Below, piece after piece: positions 35,156 through 42,808 of a stretch of 64,000 nucleotides of DNA. The stretch spans positions 124,001-188,000 of the forward strand of contig JAEUIZ010000040.1 in the NCBI GenBank assembly GCA_016793805.1. Direction: 5' to 3'. How positions within the stretch are numbered: the stretch's first letter is position 1; each line of letters opens with the position of its first letter. The stretch is from Phycisphaerae bacterium (GTDB lineage: Bacteria > Planctomycetota > Phycisphaerae > Phycisphaerales > UBA1924). The notes under the pieces are model-generated. The model was not told where the DNA came from. It saw only the letters and a program-made list of their open reading frames with translations, and made no database searches. Made by a program: the position numbers and the translations under genes.

Positions 35156-35896
35156 ATGCTCTACCTCACCCGCGGCCGTTCTCTGGCACCCGCCCTGGGC
35201 CTCTCCCTCTCGCTGGCGCTGAGCGCCTCCGCCCAGCCGCTCGGCACAATCGTCGCCGGGGGCGCACAGGCCGCGGGAGTCATGTTCGACCTCACCTCGT
35301 CGTTCGAGGGCCTGCTGAGCAGCCACGCGCTCCTCGCCGTCAGTGCGCCGGGGGCAACGCAGTTCAGCGCCACCGTCTGGCACCGCCAGGGCTCGTACGT
35401 CGGGCACGAGTCCGACCCCTCGGGCTGGACCGTGGCCAACGTAACCCAAGGCCCTTTCTCGGGCGGCTTTGCGCACTGCTTCATGTGGCTGCCTCCGCTC
35501 CCACAGAACGCGACGATCGGCGTGTTCATCCAGATCACCTCGTCCCCATCCGAGATCCTGCTCGTCACCCCTATCCCGCCCGCGGCCAGTTCCTACTCCA
35601 ACGCCGTGGTCACCCTCAGCGGCGGCGCGGCTAAGGGCCCGGGCGGCTTCGCCGGCACGACCATGCCGGACTTCATGGTCAACGGCACCTTCTACTTCAA
35701 GACGTGCTACGCGAACTGCGACGGCTCGACCTTCCTTCCCATCCTCACCGTCATGGACTTCATCTGCTTCAACAACCTCTTTGCCTCTGGCGCGCCCAGC
35801 GCGAACTGCGACCGGAGCACCATCCCCCCCATGCTCAACGTCGCCGATTTCGTCTGTTTCCTCAACGCGTTCGTTGCGGGCTGCAGCGCACCCTGA
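35156..35896 (+). CDS. Small secreted protein with GC-type dockerin tail
   Basis: The 246-residue protein starts MLYLTRGRSLAPALGLSLSLALSASAQ, a signal peptide. A ~150-residue beta-rich body with no recognised catalytic motif follows ('GYVGHESDP'-like YVGHESDPSGWTV, 'LLVTPIPPAASSYSNAVVTL'). The C terminus has two tail repeats with Phe/Met variants ('TVMDFICFNN', 'NVADFVCFLN') and ends 'VAGCSAP'. GGAGG lies seven bases before the ATG and a strong promoter lies upstream. A closely related but broken copy follows 28 bp downstream, so the pair arose by tandem duplication. Function unknown. Confidence 0.85.
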   Translation: MLYLTRGRSLAPALGLSLSLALSASAQPLGTIVAGGAQAAGVMFDLTSSFEGLLSSHALLAVSAPGATQFSATVWHRQGSYVGHESDPSGWTVANVTQGPFSGGFAHCFMWLPPLPQNATIGVFIQITSSPSEILLVTPIPPAASSYSNAVVTLSGGAAKGPGGFAGTTMPDFMVNGTFYFKTCYANCDGSTFLPILTVMDFICFNNLFASGAPSANCDRSTIPPMLNVADFVCFLNAFVAGCSAP

Positions 35897-35924
35897 TCGA
35901 CTCCCGACGCCCCGGAGAACAACC

Positions 35925-36646
35925 ATGCGACGCGCCCAGATGCTCGCCTTCCTGCCCATCATCGCAGCCCTGCCGGTCGCCGCCCAGCCGCTCCCGACCA
36001 TCTTCGCCGGCGGCGGCCAGGCCGCGGGCCTCATGTTCGATCTCGTTGCCTCCCAGAGCGGCACCGCTCCAAGCACGGCTACTTCTCCATCCTCCTCGGT
36101 GCCGGCCAGCCGTATAGCGCCAGAGTATGGTTCCGCGAGGGGTCTTAGGTCGGCCACGAGTCCGATCCCACCGGTTGGACGCTCTCGGTTGTCACCAACG
36201 GCCTCAGCGGCGGCTCCTCCGGCCTCATCAACCTCTTCATGCCCCCGCTCCAGGCCGGCGTCCCGCGCGGAGTGTTCGTCGAGTTCACGTCGCAGCCCAA
36301 CGCGGTGCTGGTCTACACGCCCATCCCGCCCGCCTCTCCCTCGTACGCCAACAGCGTCGCCACGCTCAACGGCGGCGCCGCCAAGGGCTCGGGCGGGTTC
36401 GCGGGCATCACCACCCAGGGTGCGATGGTCAATGCAACCGTTTATTTCAGCAACTGCCCCGCGAACTGCGACGCCTCGACGATCCCCCCTTTTCTGAACG
36501 CCATGGACTTCGTCTGCTTCAACAATCGCTTCGCGGCCGCTCACATCCTCGCCAACTGCGATCGGAGCACCACGCCTCCCGTGCTCAACGTCATCGACTT
36601 TGTGTGCTTCGTCAACGCCTTCGCCGCCGGGTGCAGCGCGCCGTGA
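35925..36646 (+). pseudogene. Decayed tandem copy of the 35156 dockerin-tailed gene
   Basis: The reading starts MRRAQMLAFLPIIAALPVAAQPLP with GGAGAAC upstream and follows the neighbour ('GGGQAAGLMFDL') for about 48 codons. Near 36068 the homology jumps one frame, consistent with loss of a single base. In the new frame it continues 'KHGYFSILLGAG' and 'ARVWFREGS', then TAG at 36146-36148 where the intact gene has a Tyr codon (GSYVGHESDP). Beyond that it runs 'VGHESDPTGWTL' to the two tail repeats and ends 'AAGCSAP'. Two independent lesions make a sequencing error less likely. A shortened product from an internal ATG (36239) would lack a signal peptide. Confidence 0.8.
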
Positions 36647-37030
36647 ACCGGCGAGAATGGGCATCGCCCAGCGCCCTTTCCGTGTGCTCTCCCCAGCCGC
36701 TCGCAATTATTTCGCACGAACGATCTGCAAACCTCGATGCAAGTCCTGACAGAGCCGGCAGATGCGAGTTGCCTCGCGACTTCCAAGAATCATTCGCGAG
36801 AGACTAAGTTCGCTATTCTTGGAACGAATTGTGTTGACTCGGCGCGCCGTTTCCGCTATTCGTGAGATTACGGGTCGCGTCGTGGGTGTGTCGCCCCGGA
36901 TAGCGCGGGGGCTTGAGCCCTCAAGCGGTTGATCGTGGTTGCTCGCCGACTGCTCGGCAGACGCCACCCGTGTGATTGCGCTTCCGACTGTTTCGCCGAG
37001 GGATCGGAGAGGCATTGAGAGGAGGCCGTT
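36647..37030. promoter_or_regulatory. 384-bp intergenic region with inverted and direct repeats
   Basis: No gene is visible here and the region is less GC-rich than its surroundings. It holds a perfect 10-bp inverted repeat, TTCCAAGAAT (36781-36790) and ATTCTTGGAA (36815-36824). It also holds a direct repeat CGCTATTCTTGG (36811-36822) and CGCTATTCGTGA (36854-36865), 43 bp apart. TTGACT (36834-36839), a 17-bp spacer and a weak TATTCG (36857-36862) may be the promoter of the following gene; the leader would then be about 160 nt. Confidence 0.5.
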
Positions 37031-39457
37031 ATGAAACGGTCGTTTGCGCTCGCCGCTGGGCTGCTCGCCCTCGCGGCCTCGCCCGGCAACGCCCAAGTCA
37101 TCTATGACAACGGGCCGCTCAGCACTGGACCTCTGACGATGGGAAACGGGACGGTCGGAGGCCCCGGTGTCGCCGCGCCCGCCGGCACAACCTGGTCCGA
37201 GGTCCAGGACGATGGCGGCACGACATGCTCGAATACCGTCGCTGGCTTCAGTTGCGGGATCGTCGGCACGAGTCTCTTCCGCATGGCGGATGACTTCACC
37301 ATCCCGCCCGGACAGACCTGGACCATCAACAGCATCTGCATCTACGCCTACCAGACCGGCTCCGTGACGTCGACGCCCGTGTTCACGGCGGCGAACATCC
37401 AGATCTGGAATGGCCGACCGGGCGACCCCGGCTCCTCCGTCATCTTCGGGGACACCACCACCAATCGCCTCGCGTCCCAGATGTTCGCTGGTATGTGGCG
37501 CGTCTTCAACACCACGACGCCACCACCCGGCACCGCGCCGGGCACCACGCGCGGCATCCGTAAACTCGACCTCACCCTCGGCGTCACGCTCGGACCGGGA
37601 ACCTATTGGATCGACTGGCAAACCTCCATCAACGGCACCGCGGCCCACTTCGCGCCAACCACCACCATCGTGGATCAGCGCGGCGTCGCGGGCGCCAACG
37701 CACGCCAGTTCCAGACCACCGCCTGGTTCGACGCGCTCGACGCCGGCAATCCCGCGGGGTGCGGCGCCGGGAACGTGCAGCAGGAAGTCCCGTTCCAACT
37801 CAAGGGACAGATCGTCACCCAGGGCTTCTCGGTCACCGGGTTCTCCCCTCCACAGGGAGGCGAGGGCGACATCATCCAGATCACCGGCACGGGCTTCGGC
37901 AACAACCCCGACAACATCTGCGCCGTCGTCATGCAGGGTCCCGAGAACGCCATCCCGCTCGAAGTGATCTCGGCCACCCCGACGCTCATCACCGCCAGGA
38001 TCGGCCCGATCAATGAACTCGAGCCCCCACTGCCCGGCCAAGTCATGGTCGGCCTCGGCACCGGCGACCGCGGCGCCTTCACCCCCGTCTTCCGCGACAT
38101 CATCCCCGAGGACCCGCAGGGCGTCTGGATCTGGGACCGCGACGGCAATCCCAACATGGGCGTCGCCCCCAACCCGTTCCTCCCCATCCCGCGCCCACCG
38201 CCGCCCAACATCAAGTACTGGCACGGCCGCGTCATGGGCGGGGTCATGATGGTCGAGATCGACGGCAACTGGATGCCCAACACCTACGTCCGCGTCTGGG
38301 CCCGCGCCCACAACCACGCCATGCAGATGGGCGCCGACCTCGCCGCGTTCTGCATCCGCTTCCGCCTGGGCGGCAGCGCCCAGCACTGCGCCCAGCGCAT
38401 CGCCGACACCATCCGCTGCGCCTTCCTGCGCCGCGGGATCATCGTCAACGTCCAGGTCCAGCCCGTCCCGGGCACCCCCAGGTGGAAGATCACCGTCATC
38501 AAGAAGGGCGTCGGGGGACAGCCCGTTCCGATCGACTGGGGCACGCTCATCATCTGCGCCGAGATGCCCCGCAAGATCAACCCCTTCGTCTGGGACCCGA
38601 TCACCGCCTTCTTCAACGCCAACCTCGTCGAGCAACTCTCGCCCCCGCGCGGGATCGTCAATGACCTCGACCTCTCCGGCAATGACGGCGCCACCATCAC
38701 CCCGATGATGGGCCCCTGGACCAACGGCGTGCGCATCGAGTTGCTCCCGCTCAACCTCCAGAGCGCCAACAACTCCATGACCATGACCGCCTGGGGCGCC
38801 ACCCAGATGATGGGACCGGACCGCAGGCTCGGCCAGGCCGGCCTCCGCTTCCGCCCCTCCTTCTTCGACGTCTTCGCTGACTTCTCCGACATCGGGGGCA
38901 CCGAGGCCCGCGTCGTCGTCTACCGCAACTCGCTCCCCGTCGGCGATGTCGTCGTCCCCATCTCGCCCTCCGGCATCATCGGGACGATCTCGCCTGCACC
39001 CGGGCAGACCGCCCTGCCGCGCCCGAACGGCTGCGGCAAACTCTCCCCGATCCTCCCGCCGTTCCCGCCTTGCTTCTGGATCAACTTCGATCGCTTCGGG
39101 GTGATCAACGTCGCCGGGCAACAGTTCCTCGGGAACAACCTCCGCATCCTCGTCAACAACGCCACCGATCCGATCCTCAACATCCAGGCCTTCGACATCG
39201 CCGCGGCCCAGAGCGGGCAGGGCGACGGCGCGGGCTCCTACACCATCACCGGCGTGGCCGAGGGCGGGATCTGCTACGCCAACTGCGACGGGAGCACCAC
39301 GCCCCCGATCCTCAACGTCGTGGACTTCCAGTGCTTCCTGAACCGCTTCGCCGCGGGCGACGACTACGCCAACTGCGACGGGAGCACCACGCCACCGGTG
39401 CTCAACGTCGTGGACTTCCAGTGCTTCCTGAACCAGTTCGCCGCGGGCTGCAACTAG
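37031..39457 (+). CDS. Large secreted protein with IPT/TIG-like domain and GC-type dockerin tail
   Basis: The 808-residue protein starts MKRSFALAAGLLALAASPGNAQ, a signal peptide. Residues 20-270 are a beta-sandwich with 'FRMADDFTIPPGQTW' and 'GPGTYWIDWQTS', a domain frequent in planctomycete secreted proteins. Residues 275-360 resemble an IPT/TIG fold ('VTGFSPPQGGEGDIIQITGTGFG'). The middle and C-terminal parts are unassigned, with His/Cys-containing helices near 410-450. Two tail repeats, both with VVDFQCFLN, end 'FAAGCN'; the DNA of the two copies is nearly identical over the 90-bp period. GAGGAGG lies six bases before the ATG. A terminator follows. Confidence 0.88.
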   Translation: MKRSFALAAGLLALAASPGNAQVIYDNGPLSTGPLTMGNGTVGGPGVAAPAGTTWSEVQDDGGTTCSNTVAGFSCGIVGTSLFRMADDFTIPPGQTWTINSICIYAYQTGSVTSTPVFTAANIQIWNGRPGDPGSSVIFGDTTTNRLASQMFAGMWRVFNTTTPPPGTAPGTTRGIRKLDLTLGVTLGPGTYWIDWQTSINGTAAHFAPTTTIVDQRGVAGANARQFQTTAWFDALDAGNPAGCGAGNVQQEVPFQLKGQIVTQGFSVTGFSPPQGGEGDIIQITGTGFGNNPDNICAVVMQGPENAIPLEVISATPTLITARIGPINELEPPLPGQVMVGLGTGDRGAFTPVFRDIIPEDPQGVWIWDRDGNPNMGVAPNPFLPIPRPPPPNIKYWHGRVMGGVMMVEIDGNWMPNTYVRVWARAHNHAMQMGADLAAFCIRFRLGGSAQHCAQRIADTIRCAFLRRGIIVNVQVQPVPGTPRWKITVIKKGVGGQPVPIDWGTLIICAEMPRKINPFVWDPITAFFNANLVEQLSPPRGIVNDLDLSGNDGATITPMMGPWTNGVRIELLPLNLQSANNSMTMTAWGATQMMGPDRRLGQAGLRFRPSFFDVFADFSDIGGTEARVVVYRNSLPVGDVVVPISPSGIIGTISPAPGQTALPRPNGCGKLSPILPPFPPCFWINFDRFGVINVAGQQFLGNNLRILVNNATDPILNIQAFDIAAAQSGQGDGAGSYTITGVAEGGICYANCDGSTTPPILNVVDFQCFLNRFAAGDDYANCDGSTTPPVLNVVDFQCFLNQFAAGCN

Positions 39458-39497
39458 ACGCGGATCGCTCCACTGCCCGGAGCGACGCCACACGCAC

Positions 39498-39526
39498 GCG
39501 GCCCTCGGCACCACGCCGGGGGCCGC
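39498..39526 (+). terminator. Intrinsic terminator of the 37031 gene
   Basis: GCGGCCCTCGGC pairs with GCCGGGGGCCGC (12 bp, one T-G pair) around ACCAC and is followed by TTTC. Confidence 0.75.
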
Positions 39527-39552
39527 TTTCGCTCCCCGATGCCCCGCCGCAC

Positions 39553-39580
39553 TGGACCCGCCGCGCGGGGGGTCTACAGT
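39553..39580 (+). promoter_or_regulatory. Promoter of the DUF3467 gene
   Basis: TGGACC (39553-39558), 16-bp spacer, TACAGT (39575-39580). The same TACAGT hexamer is used before smpB and rpsO. Confidence 0.5.
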
Positions 39581-39654
39581 TGATCCCAGTCGCCCGTGGG
39601 CCGACGCCGCCTGGCGCGCCGGGCAGACCCAACCTCCAACAACGAGAGGGAACC

Positions 39655-39972
39655 ATGTCGAACCAGCAAGAGCAGCGCCAGATCCAACTCCGCATCGACG
39701 AGTCCAAGATGTCCACGACGTACGCCAACACCATCCGTACGTCCACCATGCCCGACGAACTCATCATGGACTTCGGCATCAACCTCCCGATGCCAGCCCC
39801 GGACAACCAGCCCACGCTCGTCTTCAGCGTCGGCTCCCGGATCGTCATGAACTGGTCCGCCGCCAAGCGCCTCGCGATCAGCCTCGGGCAGGCCGTGCGC
39901 CAGTACGAGGAACAGAACGGCGAGATCAAACTGCAGCAGCCCGGCCAGGGCGGGCCTCGCCTCGCCGACTGA
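39655..39972 (+). CDS. DUF3467 family protein
   Basis: The 105-residue soluble protein starts MSNQQEQRQIQLRIDESKM. The family core is 'TTYANTIRTSTMPDELIMDFG', a variable Pro-rich loop, then 'VGSRIVMNWSAAKRLAISLGQ' and 'VRQYEEQNGEI'. DUF3467 proteins are small, widespread in Planctomycetes and other bacteria, and have no established role. GAGAGGG lies five to six bases before the ATG, which decides the start. It is transcribed from its own promoter and ends at a hairpin shared with the convergent LemA gene. Confidence 0.85.
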   Translation: MSNQQEQRQIQLRIDESKMSTTYANTIRTSTMPDELIMDFGINLPMPAPDNQPTLVFSVGSRIVMNWSAAKRLAISLGQAVRQYEEQNGEIKLQQPGQGGPRLAD

Positions 39973-40012
39973 GACCCCGCTCTCGGAACGCACCCAACTC
40001 GAGTATTCCTGC

Positions 40013-40036
40013 AGCGCGCCCGGCCTCGGGCGCGCT
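40013..40036. terminator. Hairpin between convergent DUF3467 and LemA genes
   Basis: AGCGCGCCCG and CGGGCGCGCT form a perfect 10-bp stem with GCCT loop. No T run is present on either side, so termination strength is uncertain. Confidence 0.5.
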
Positions 40037-40050
40037 GTCGCGCGCCGACG

Positions 40051-40674
40051 CTACCCGGGCACGCCCGGCTGAGTGATCGGCTCCAGGTTCGCCCGCGGCA
40101 CCACCCGCTCCGCCTCCGACGACAACTCGAAGTACGTCGGCCTCTCGAACTTGAACGCCGAGCCCACGAAACTCGTCGGGAACGTCTGGAGGAGTTGCGT
40201 CATCTCCCGGACATTTCCGTTGTAGAACCGCCGCGCCGCCGCGATCCGGTCCTCGGTGTTCGCCAGTTCCCGCTGCAGCGCCAGGAAGTTCGCGTCGGCC
40301 CGCAGCATCGGGTACCGCTCCGCGATTACGAAGACCTGCCGCAGCCCTCCCAGCATGGCCGCCTCGTCCACCGCCTGCGAGGCCGCGGTCCCGTGGTTCG
40401 CCCGCGCCCGGTCGCGCAGCCGCACGACGCTCTCGAGCACGTCCCGCTCGTGCCGTGCGTACCCCTTGACGACCTCGACCATGTTGGGGATCAACTCGTA
40501 GCGTCGCTTGAGTTCCACGTCGATGTCCGACCAACTCTCCGCGACGTGCTGCCGAAGCCGCGCGAAGCGGTTGTACGTCGCGATGACGAAAAAGATAGGA
40601 ATGAGTCCCCCAAACGCGACAATCACCACGATGATCCCGCCGCCCCCGTCCACCGCCGCGACGAATCCGCTCAT
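40051..40674 (-). CDS. LemA family protein
   Basis: The 207-residue protein has an N-terminal span 'GIIVVIVAFGGLIPIFFVIATYN' and the LemA core 'YNRFARLRQHVAESWSDIDVELKRRYELIPNMVEVVKGYA' (landmarks YNRF, ELKRRYELIPN). The family signature 'YNGNVREMTQLLQTFPTSFVG' appears near residue 150. LemA proteins are membrane-anchored helical bundles of unclear function, often paired with DUF3137-like or TPM-domain proteins. Its ATG overlaps the stop of the upstream gene (ATGA), so the two are translationally coupled. The start was chosen at MSGFVAAVDGGGG. Confidence 0.9.
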   Translation of the reverse strand: MSGFVAAVDGGGGIIVVIVAFGGLIPIFFVIATYNRFARLRQHVAESWSDIDVELKRRYELIPNMVEVVKGYARHERDVLESVVRLRDRARANHGTAASQAVDEAAMLGGLRQVFVIAERYPMLRADANFLALQRELANTEDRIAAARRFYNGNVREMTQLLQTFPTSFVGSAFKFERPTYFELSSEAERVVPRANLEPITQPGVPG

Positions 40675-41393
40675 GCTCGCGCCGCTCCCTTTCCTTCCAG
40701 TTCGCTCGCCACGTGCTCGGGCCAGAGTTCCAGGAACCGCCGGACCCACTCCAGCCGCACGCGGAACTCCGCGGGCGTCCATCGTCCCCGATCTCCGCAC
40801 ACCAGCACGCACCCGCCCTCGATGTCCACGCCCAGCCCCGGGTCCGCCAGCAGGAACTCCATCATCCGCGGGTGGACCACGTCGTACGCGAACCGCTTGT
40901 CCCGGCTCTTGACGTGGAACTTCCGGCTGAACTCCGACGACTCAAAGTCGATGTCGTCAAACCCGATCGCGCCCGCCAACTTGTCCAGCACCGTCTCGCG
41001 GCGGATCAGAAGGTCCGGCAGACGCGGGAACGCCGGCCGCACCACGATGTAACTCGTCCGTATCGTTCGCGTCCTCGTGCTCTTGCCGCTCGAGGTCGTG
41101 ATCTTGTACTCAAAGTCCCCCATCCGTCCCCCGTGCTCGCGCGGCCCAACCGCGAGCCGCCCGCGCATCGTGTTCAGCGCCGCCCGGCTGTGCCCCCGCC
41201 GAAAGACGCCAAACTGCGCGTGCTCCTCGTCAAACCCGCGATCCCGCGCCGGCTCAAACGTCCACCCCAACTCCGCCGCCAGCGCCGCCAGCCCCTCCCG
41301 TCGCTGCACCTCCGCCTTGTGCGCGAGGTACGCCACCACGCCCACCAGCGCCACGCCCACCACCACCACCAGCACGATCATCGCTCCCGGCAT
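40671..41393 (-). CDS. Membrane-anchored DUF3137-like protein
   Basis: The 240-residue protein has an N-terminal span 'MIVLVVVVGVALVGVVAYLA' followed by a soluble domain ('LAALAAELGWTFEPARD', 'DFEYKITTSSGKSTRTRTIR', 'FDDIDFESSEFSRKFHVKSRDKRFAYDVVHPRMMEFLL' in part). This 'sinks of EFSRKFHVKS' region and the position next to LemA are what I know from DUF3137-type partners. Function is unknown. The start is ATG 41393; a second in-frame ATG is at 41381. It has no clear Shine-Dalgarno, but a TACTGT hexamer ends seven bases upstream. The gene is first in a two-gene unit with lemA. Confidence 0.7.
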   Translation of the reverse strand: MPGAMIVLVVVVGVALVGVVAYLAHKAEVQRREGLAALAAELGWTFEPARDRGFDEEHAQFGVFRRGHSRAALNTMRGRLAVGPREHGGRMGDFEYKITTSSGKSTRTRTIRTSYIVVRPAFPRLPDLLIRRETVLDKLAGAIGFDDIDFESSEFSRKFHVKSRDKRFAYDVVHPRMMEFLLADPGLGVDIEGGCVLVCGDRGRWTPAEFRVRLEWVRRFLELWPEHVASELEGKGAARA

Positions 41394-41406
41394 CGCATCT
41401 ACAGTA
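41394..41406. promoter_or_regulatory. Overlapping divergent -10 boxes between the DUF3137-like gene and smpB
   Basis: TACAGT (41400-41405, + strand) faces smpB with a 33-nt leader. TACTGT (41406-41401, minus strand) lies seven bases before the ATG at 41393. The two hexamers share five positions, so only one polymerase can bind at a time. Confidence 0.4.
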
Positions 41407-41438
41407 GTCGGATTCGTCCCCACCCGGTTCCGCACCCC

Positions 41439-41921
41439 ATGGCCAGCAAAAAGGATAAAAACAAGGAAGTCAGCGTCGAGAACCGGCGCGCCCGCCACGA
41501 CTATGCCATCTCCGACACCCTCGAGTGCGGCATCGTCCTCCAGGGCACCGAGGTCAAGGCCGTGCGCGACGGCAGGATCTCCCTCGCCGAGGGATACGTC
41601 CGCGTCCAACTCGAGCCGCCCTCGCTCTATCTGCACCAGGTCACGATCGAGGAATACGGCCCCGCCGGGCCGCGTCAGCACGCCCGCGGCCGAACCCGCA
41701 AACTCCTCGCCCACAAGCGCGAGATCCAGCGACTCGCCCGACAGGTCGATCAGAAGGGCATGACCATCGTCCCCCTCAAACTCTACTTCAAGGACGGGTA
41801 CGCCAAACTCCTCATCGGGCTCGGCAAGGGCAAGGCCCGGCACGACAAGCGGGCCGCCATCGCCCAGCGCCAGACCAAGCGCGACCTCGACCGCGTCATG
41901 TCCCGCAAGATGCGCGGCTAG
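41439..41921 (+). CDS. smpB: SsrA-binding protein SmpB
   Basis: The 160-residue protein has 'ENRRARHDYAISDTLECGIVLQGTEVKAVRDG', of which RRARHDY and GTEVKA are family landmarks. It also has 'YLHQVTIEEY', 'RTRKLLAHKREI', and the basic C-terminal helix 'KGKARHDKRAAIAQRQTKRD'. SmpB binds tmRNA and delivers it to stalled ribosomes for trans-translation. The tmRNA gene is not in the window. The ATG at 41439 is fixed by homology; no strong Shine-Dalgarno is visible. It is followed 20 bp later by trpA. Confidence 0.96.
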   Translation: MASKKDKNKEVSVENRRARHDYAISDTLECGIVLQGTEVKAVRDGRISLAEGYVRVQLEPPSLYLHQVTIEEYGPAGPRQHARGRTRKLLAHKREIQRLARQVDQKGMTIVPLKLYFKDGYAKLLIGLGKGKARHDKRAAIAQRQTKRDLDRVMSRKMRG

Positions 41922-41929
41922 ACGCCCGA

Positions 41930-41941
41930 TACCCTCACCTC
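41930..41941 (+). promoter_or_regulatory. -10-like TACCCT abutting the trpA start
   Basis: TACCCT (41930-41935) and six bases precede the GTG. The stretch GATACCCTCACCT is almost the same as GATACCATCACCT before aroC. The element lies immediately behind the smpB stop codon. Confidence 0.4.
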
Positions 41942-42772
41942 GTGCCTCGCCTCGACGACATCTTCGCGTCGCTTCGTGCCGCGGATCGCCACGCGCTCAT
42001 GCCGTTCGTCTGCGGCGGATACCCGGGCGACACGGGCGAGGCGCTCCTCGCCCTGGAGCGCGGCGGGGCCGCCATCGCCGAGGTCGGCTTTCCTTTCTCC
42101 GATCCCGTCGCCGACGGGCCCGTGATCGCCGCCGCCATGCACCGCGCGCTCGAACGCGGCATCACCCCCGCCCGCGTCATCGACCAGGTCGCCGCCGTTC
42201 GACCACGCCTCTCCATCGGCGTCGTCGCCATGTGCAGCATCTCCATCATCCACCGCCTCGCCTCCGAGCGGCCCTCGCCCGCGCCCGACCCCTCACGCCT
42301 CTTCGCCCGCCTCGCCGCCGCGGGGTTCGATGGCCTCATCGTCCCCGACGTAACGCTCGAAGAGTCCGAACCGCTCCGCCTCGCCACCGCCGGCGCTGGG
42401 CTCTCGTTCAGTCTGCTCGTGGCTCCCAACACGCCCCCGCCCCGGGCCGCCGCCATCGCGCGGGCCTCCACCGGCTTCGTCTACCTCCTCGCGCAAACCG
42501 GCATCACCGGGGAGCGTTCCGAGGCGCCGAACATCGCTCCAGCCGTCGCCGCCCTCCGCGCCGCCTCGTCCCTCCCGATCGCCTGCGGGTTCGGAATCGC
42601 CACGCCCGCGCACGTCCGCGCGGTCGTCCGCTCCAGCGGCCCCTGCGCCGATGCCGCGATTGTCGGGAGCGCCCTCGTCCGTCGGATGCAGGACGCCGCC
42701 GACGAGGGCCGCGACCCCGCCGCCGAGGCCGAACGGTTCACCCGCGAACTGTCCGCGGGCCTCACGCCCTAG
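41942..42772 (+). CDS. trpA: Tryptophan synthase alpha chain
   Basis: The 276-residue TIM barrel has 'LMPFVCGGYPGD' at the N terminus. Next is 'IAEVGFPFSDPVADGPVI' with the catalytic Glu and Asp, then 'GFDGLIVPDVTLEE', 'YLLAQTGITGERS', and the phosphate-binding 'ACGFGIATPAHV' and 'AIVGSALVRRM'. It cleaves indole-3-glycerol phosphate and passes indole to TrpB; trpB is not adjacent. The start is GTG at 41942 by homology, with no ribosome-binding site but with a TACCCT hexamer six bases upstream. It follows smpB by 20 bp. Confidence 0.95.
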   Translation: MPRLDDIFASLRAADRHALMPFVCGGYPGDTGEALLALERGGAAIAEVGFPFSDPVADGPVIAAAMHRALERGITPARVIDQVAAVRPRLSIGVVAMCSISIIHRLASERPSPAPDPSRLFARLAAAGFDGLIVPDVTLEESEPLRLATAGAGLSFSLLVAPNTPPPRAAAIARASTGFVYLLAQTGITGERSEAPNIAPAVAALRAASSLPIACGFGIATPAHVRAVVRSSGPCADAAIVGSALVRRMQDAADEGRDPAAEAERFTRELSAGLTP

Positions 42773-42808
42773 CGCCGCCGGCGCCCACCAGCCTCCCCCG
42801 GCCCCCGC

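Noticed and set aside
36239-36646. The open frame as a separate 135-aa gene
   Set aside because: It is the 3' part of the broken tandem copy, has no ribosome-binding site and would lack the signal peptide that all other tailed proteins have.
39275-39457. Tandem DNA repeat or CRISPR-like array
   Set aside because: The 90-bp period is two coding repeats of the protein tail, not an array with spacers.
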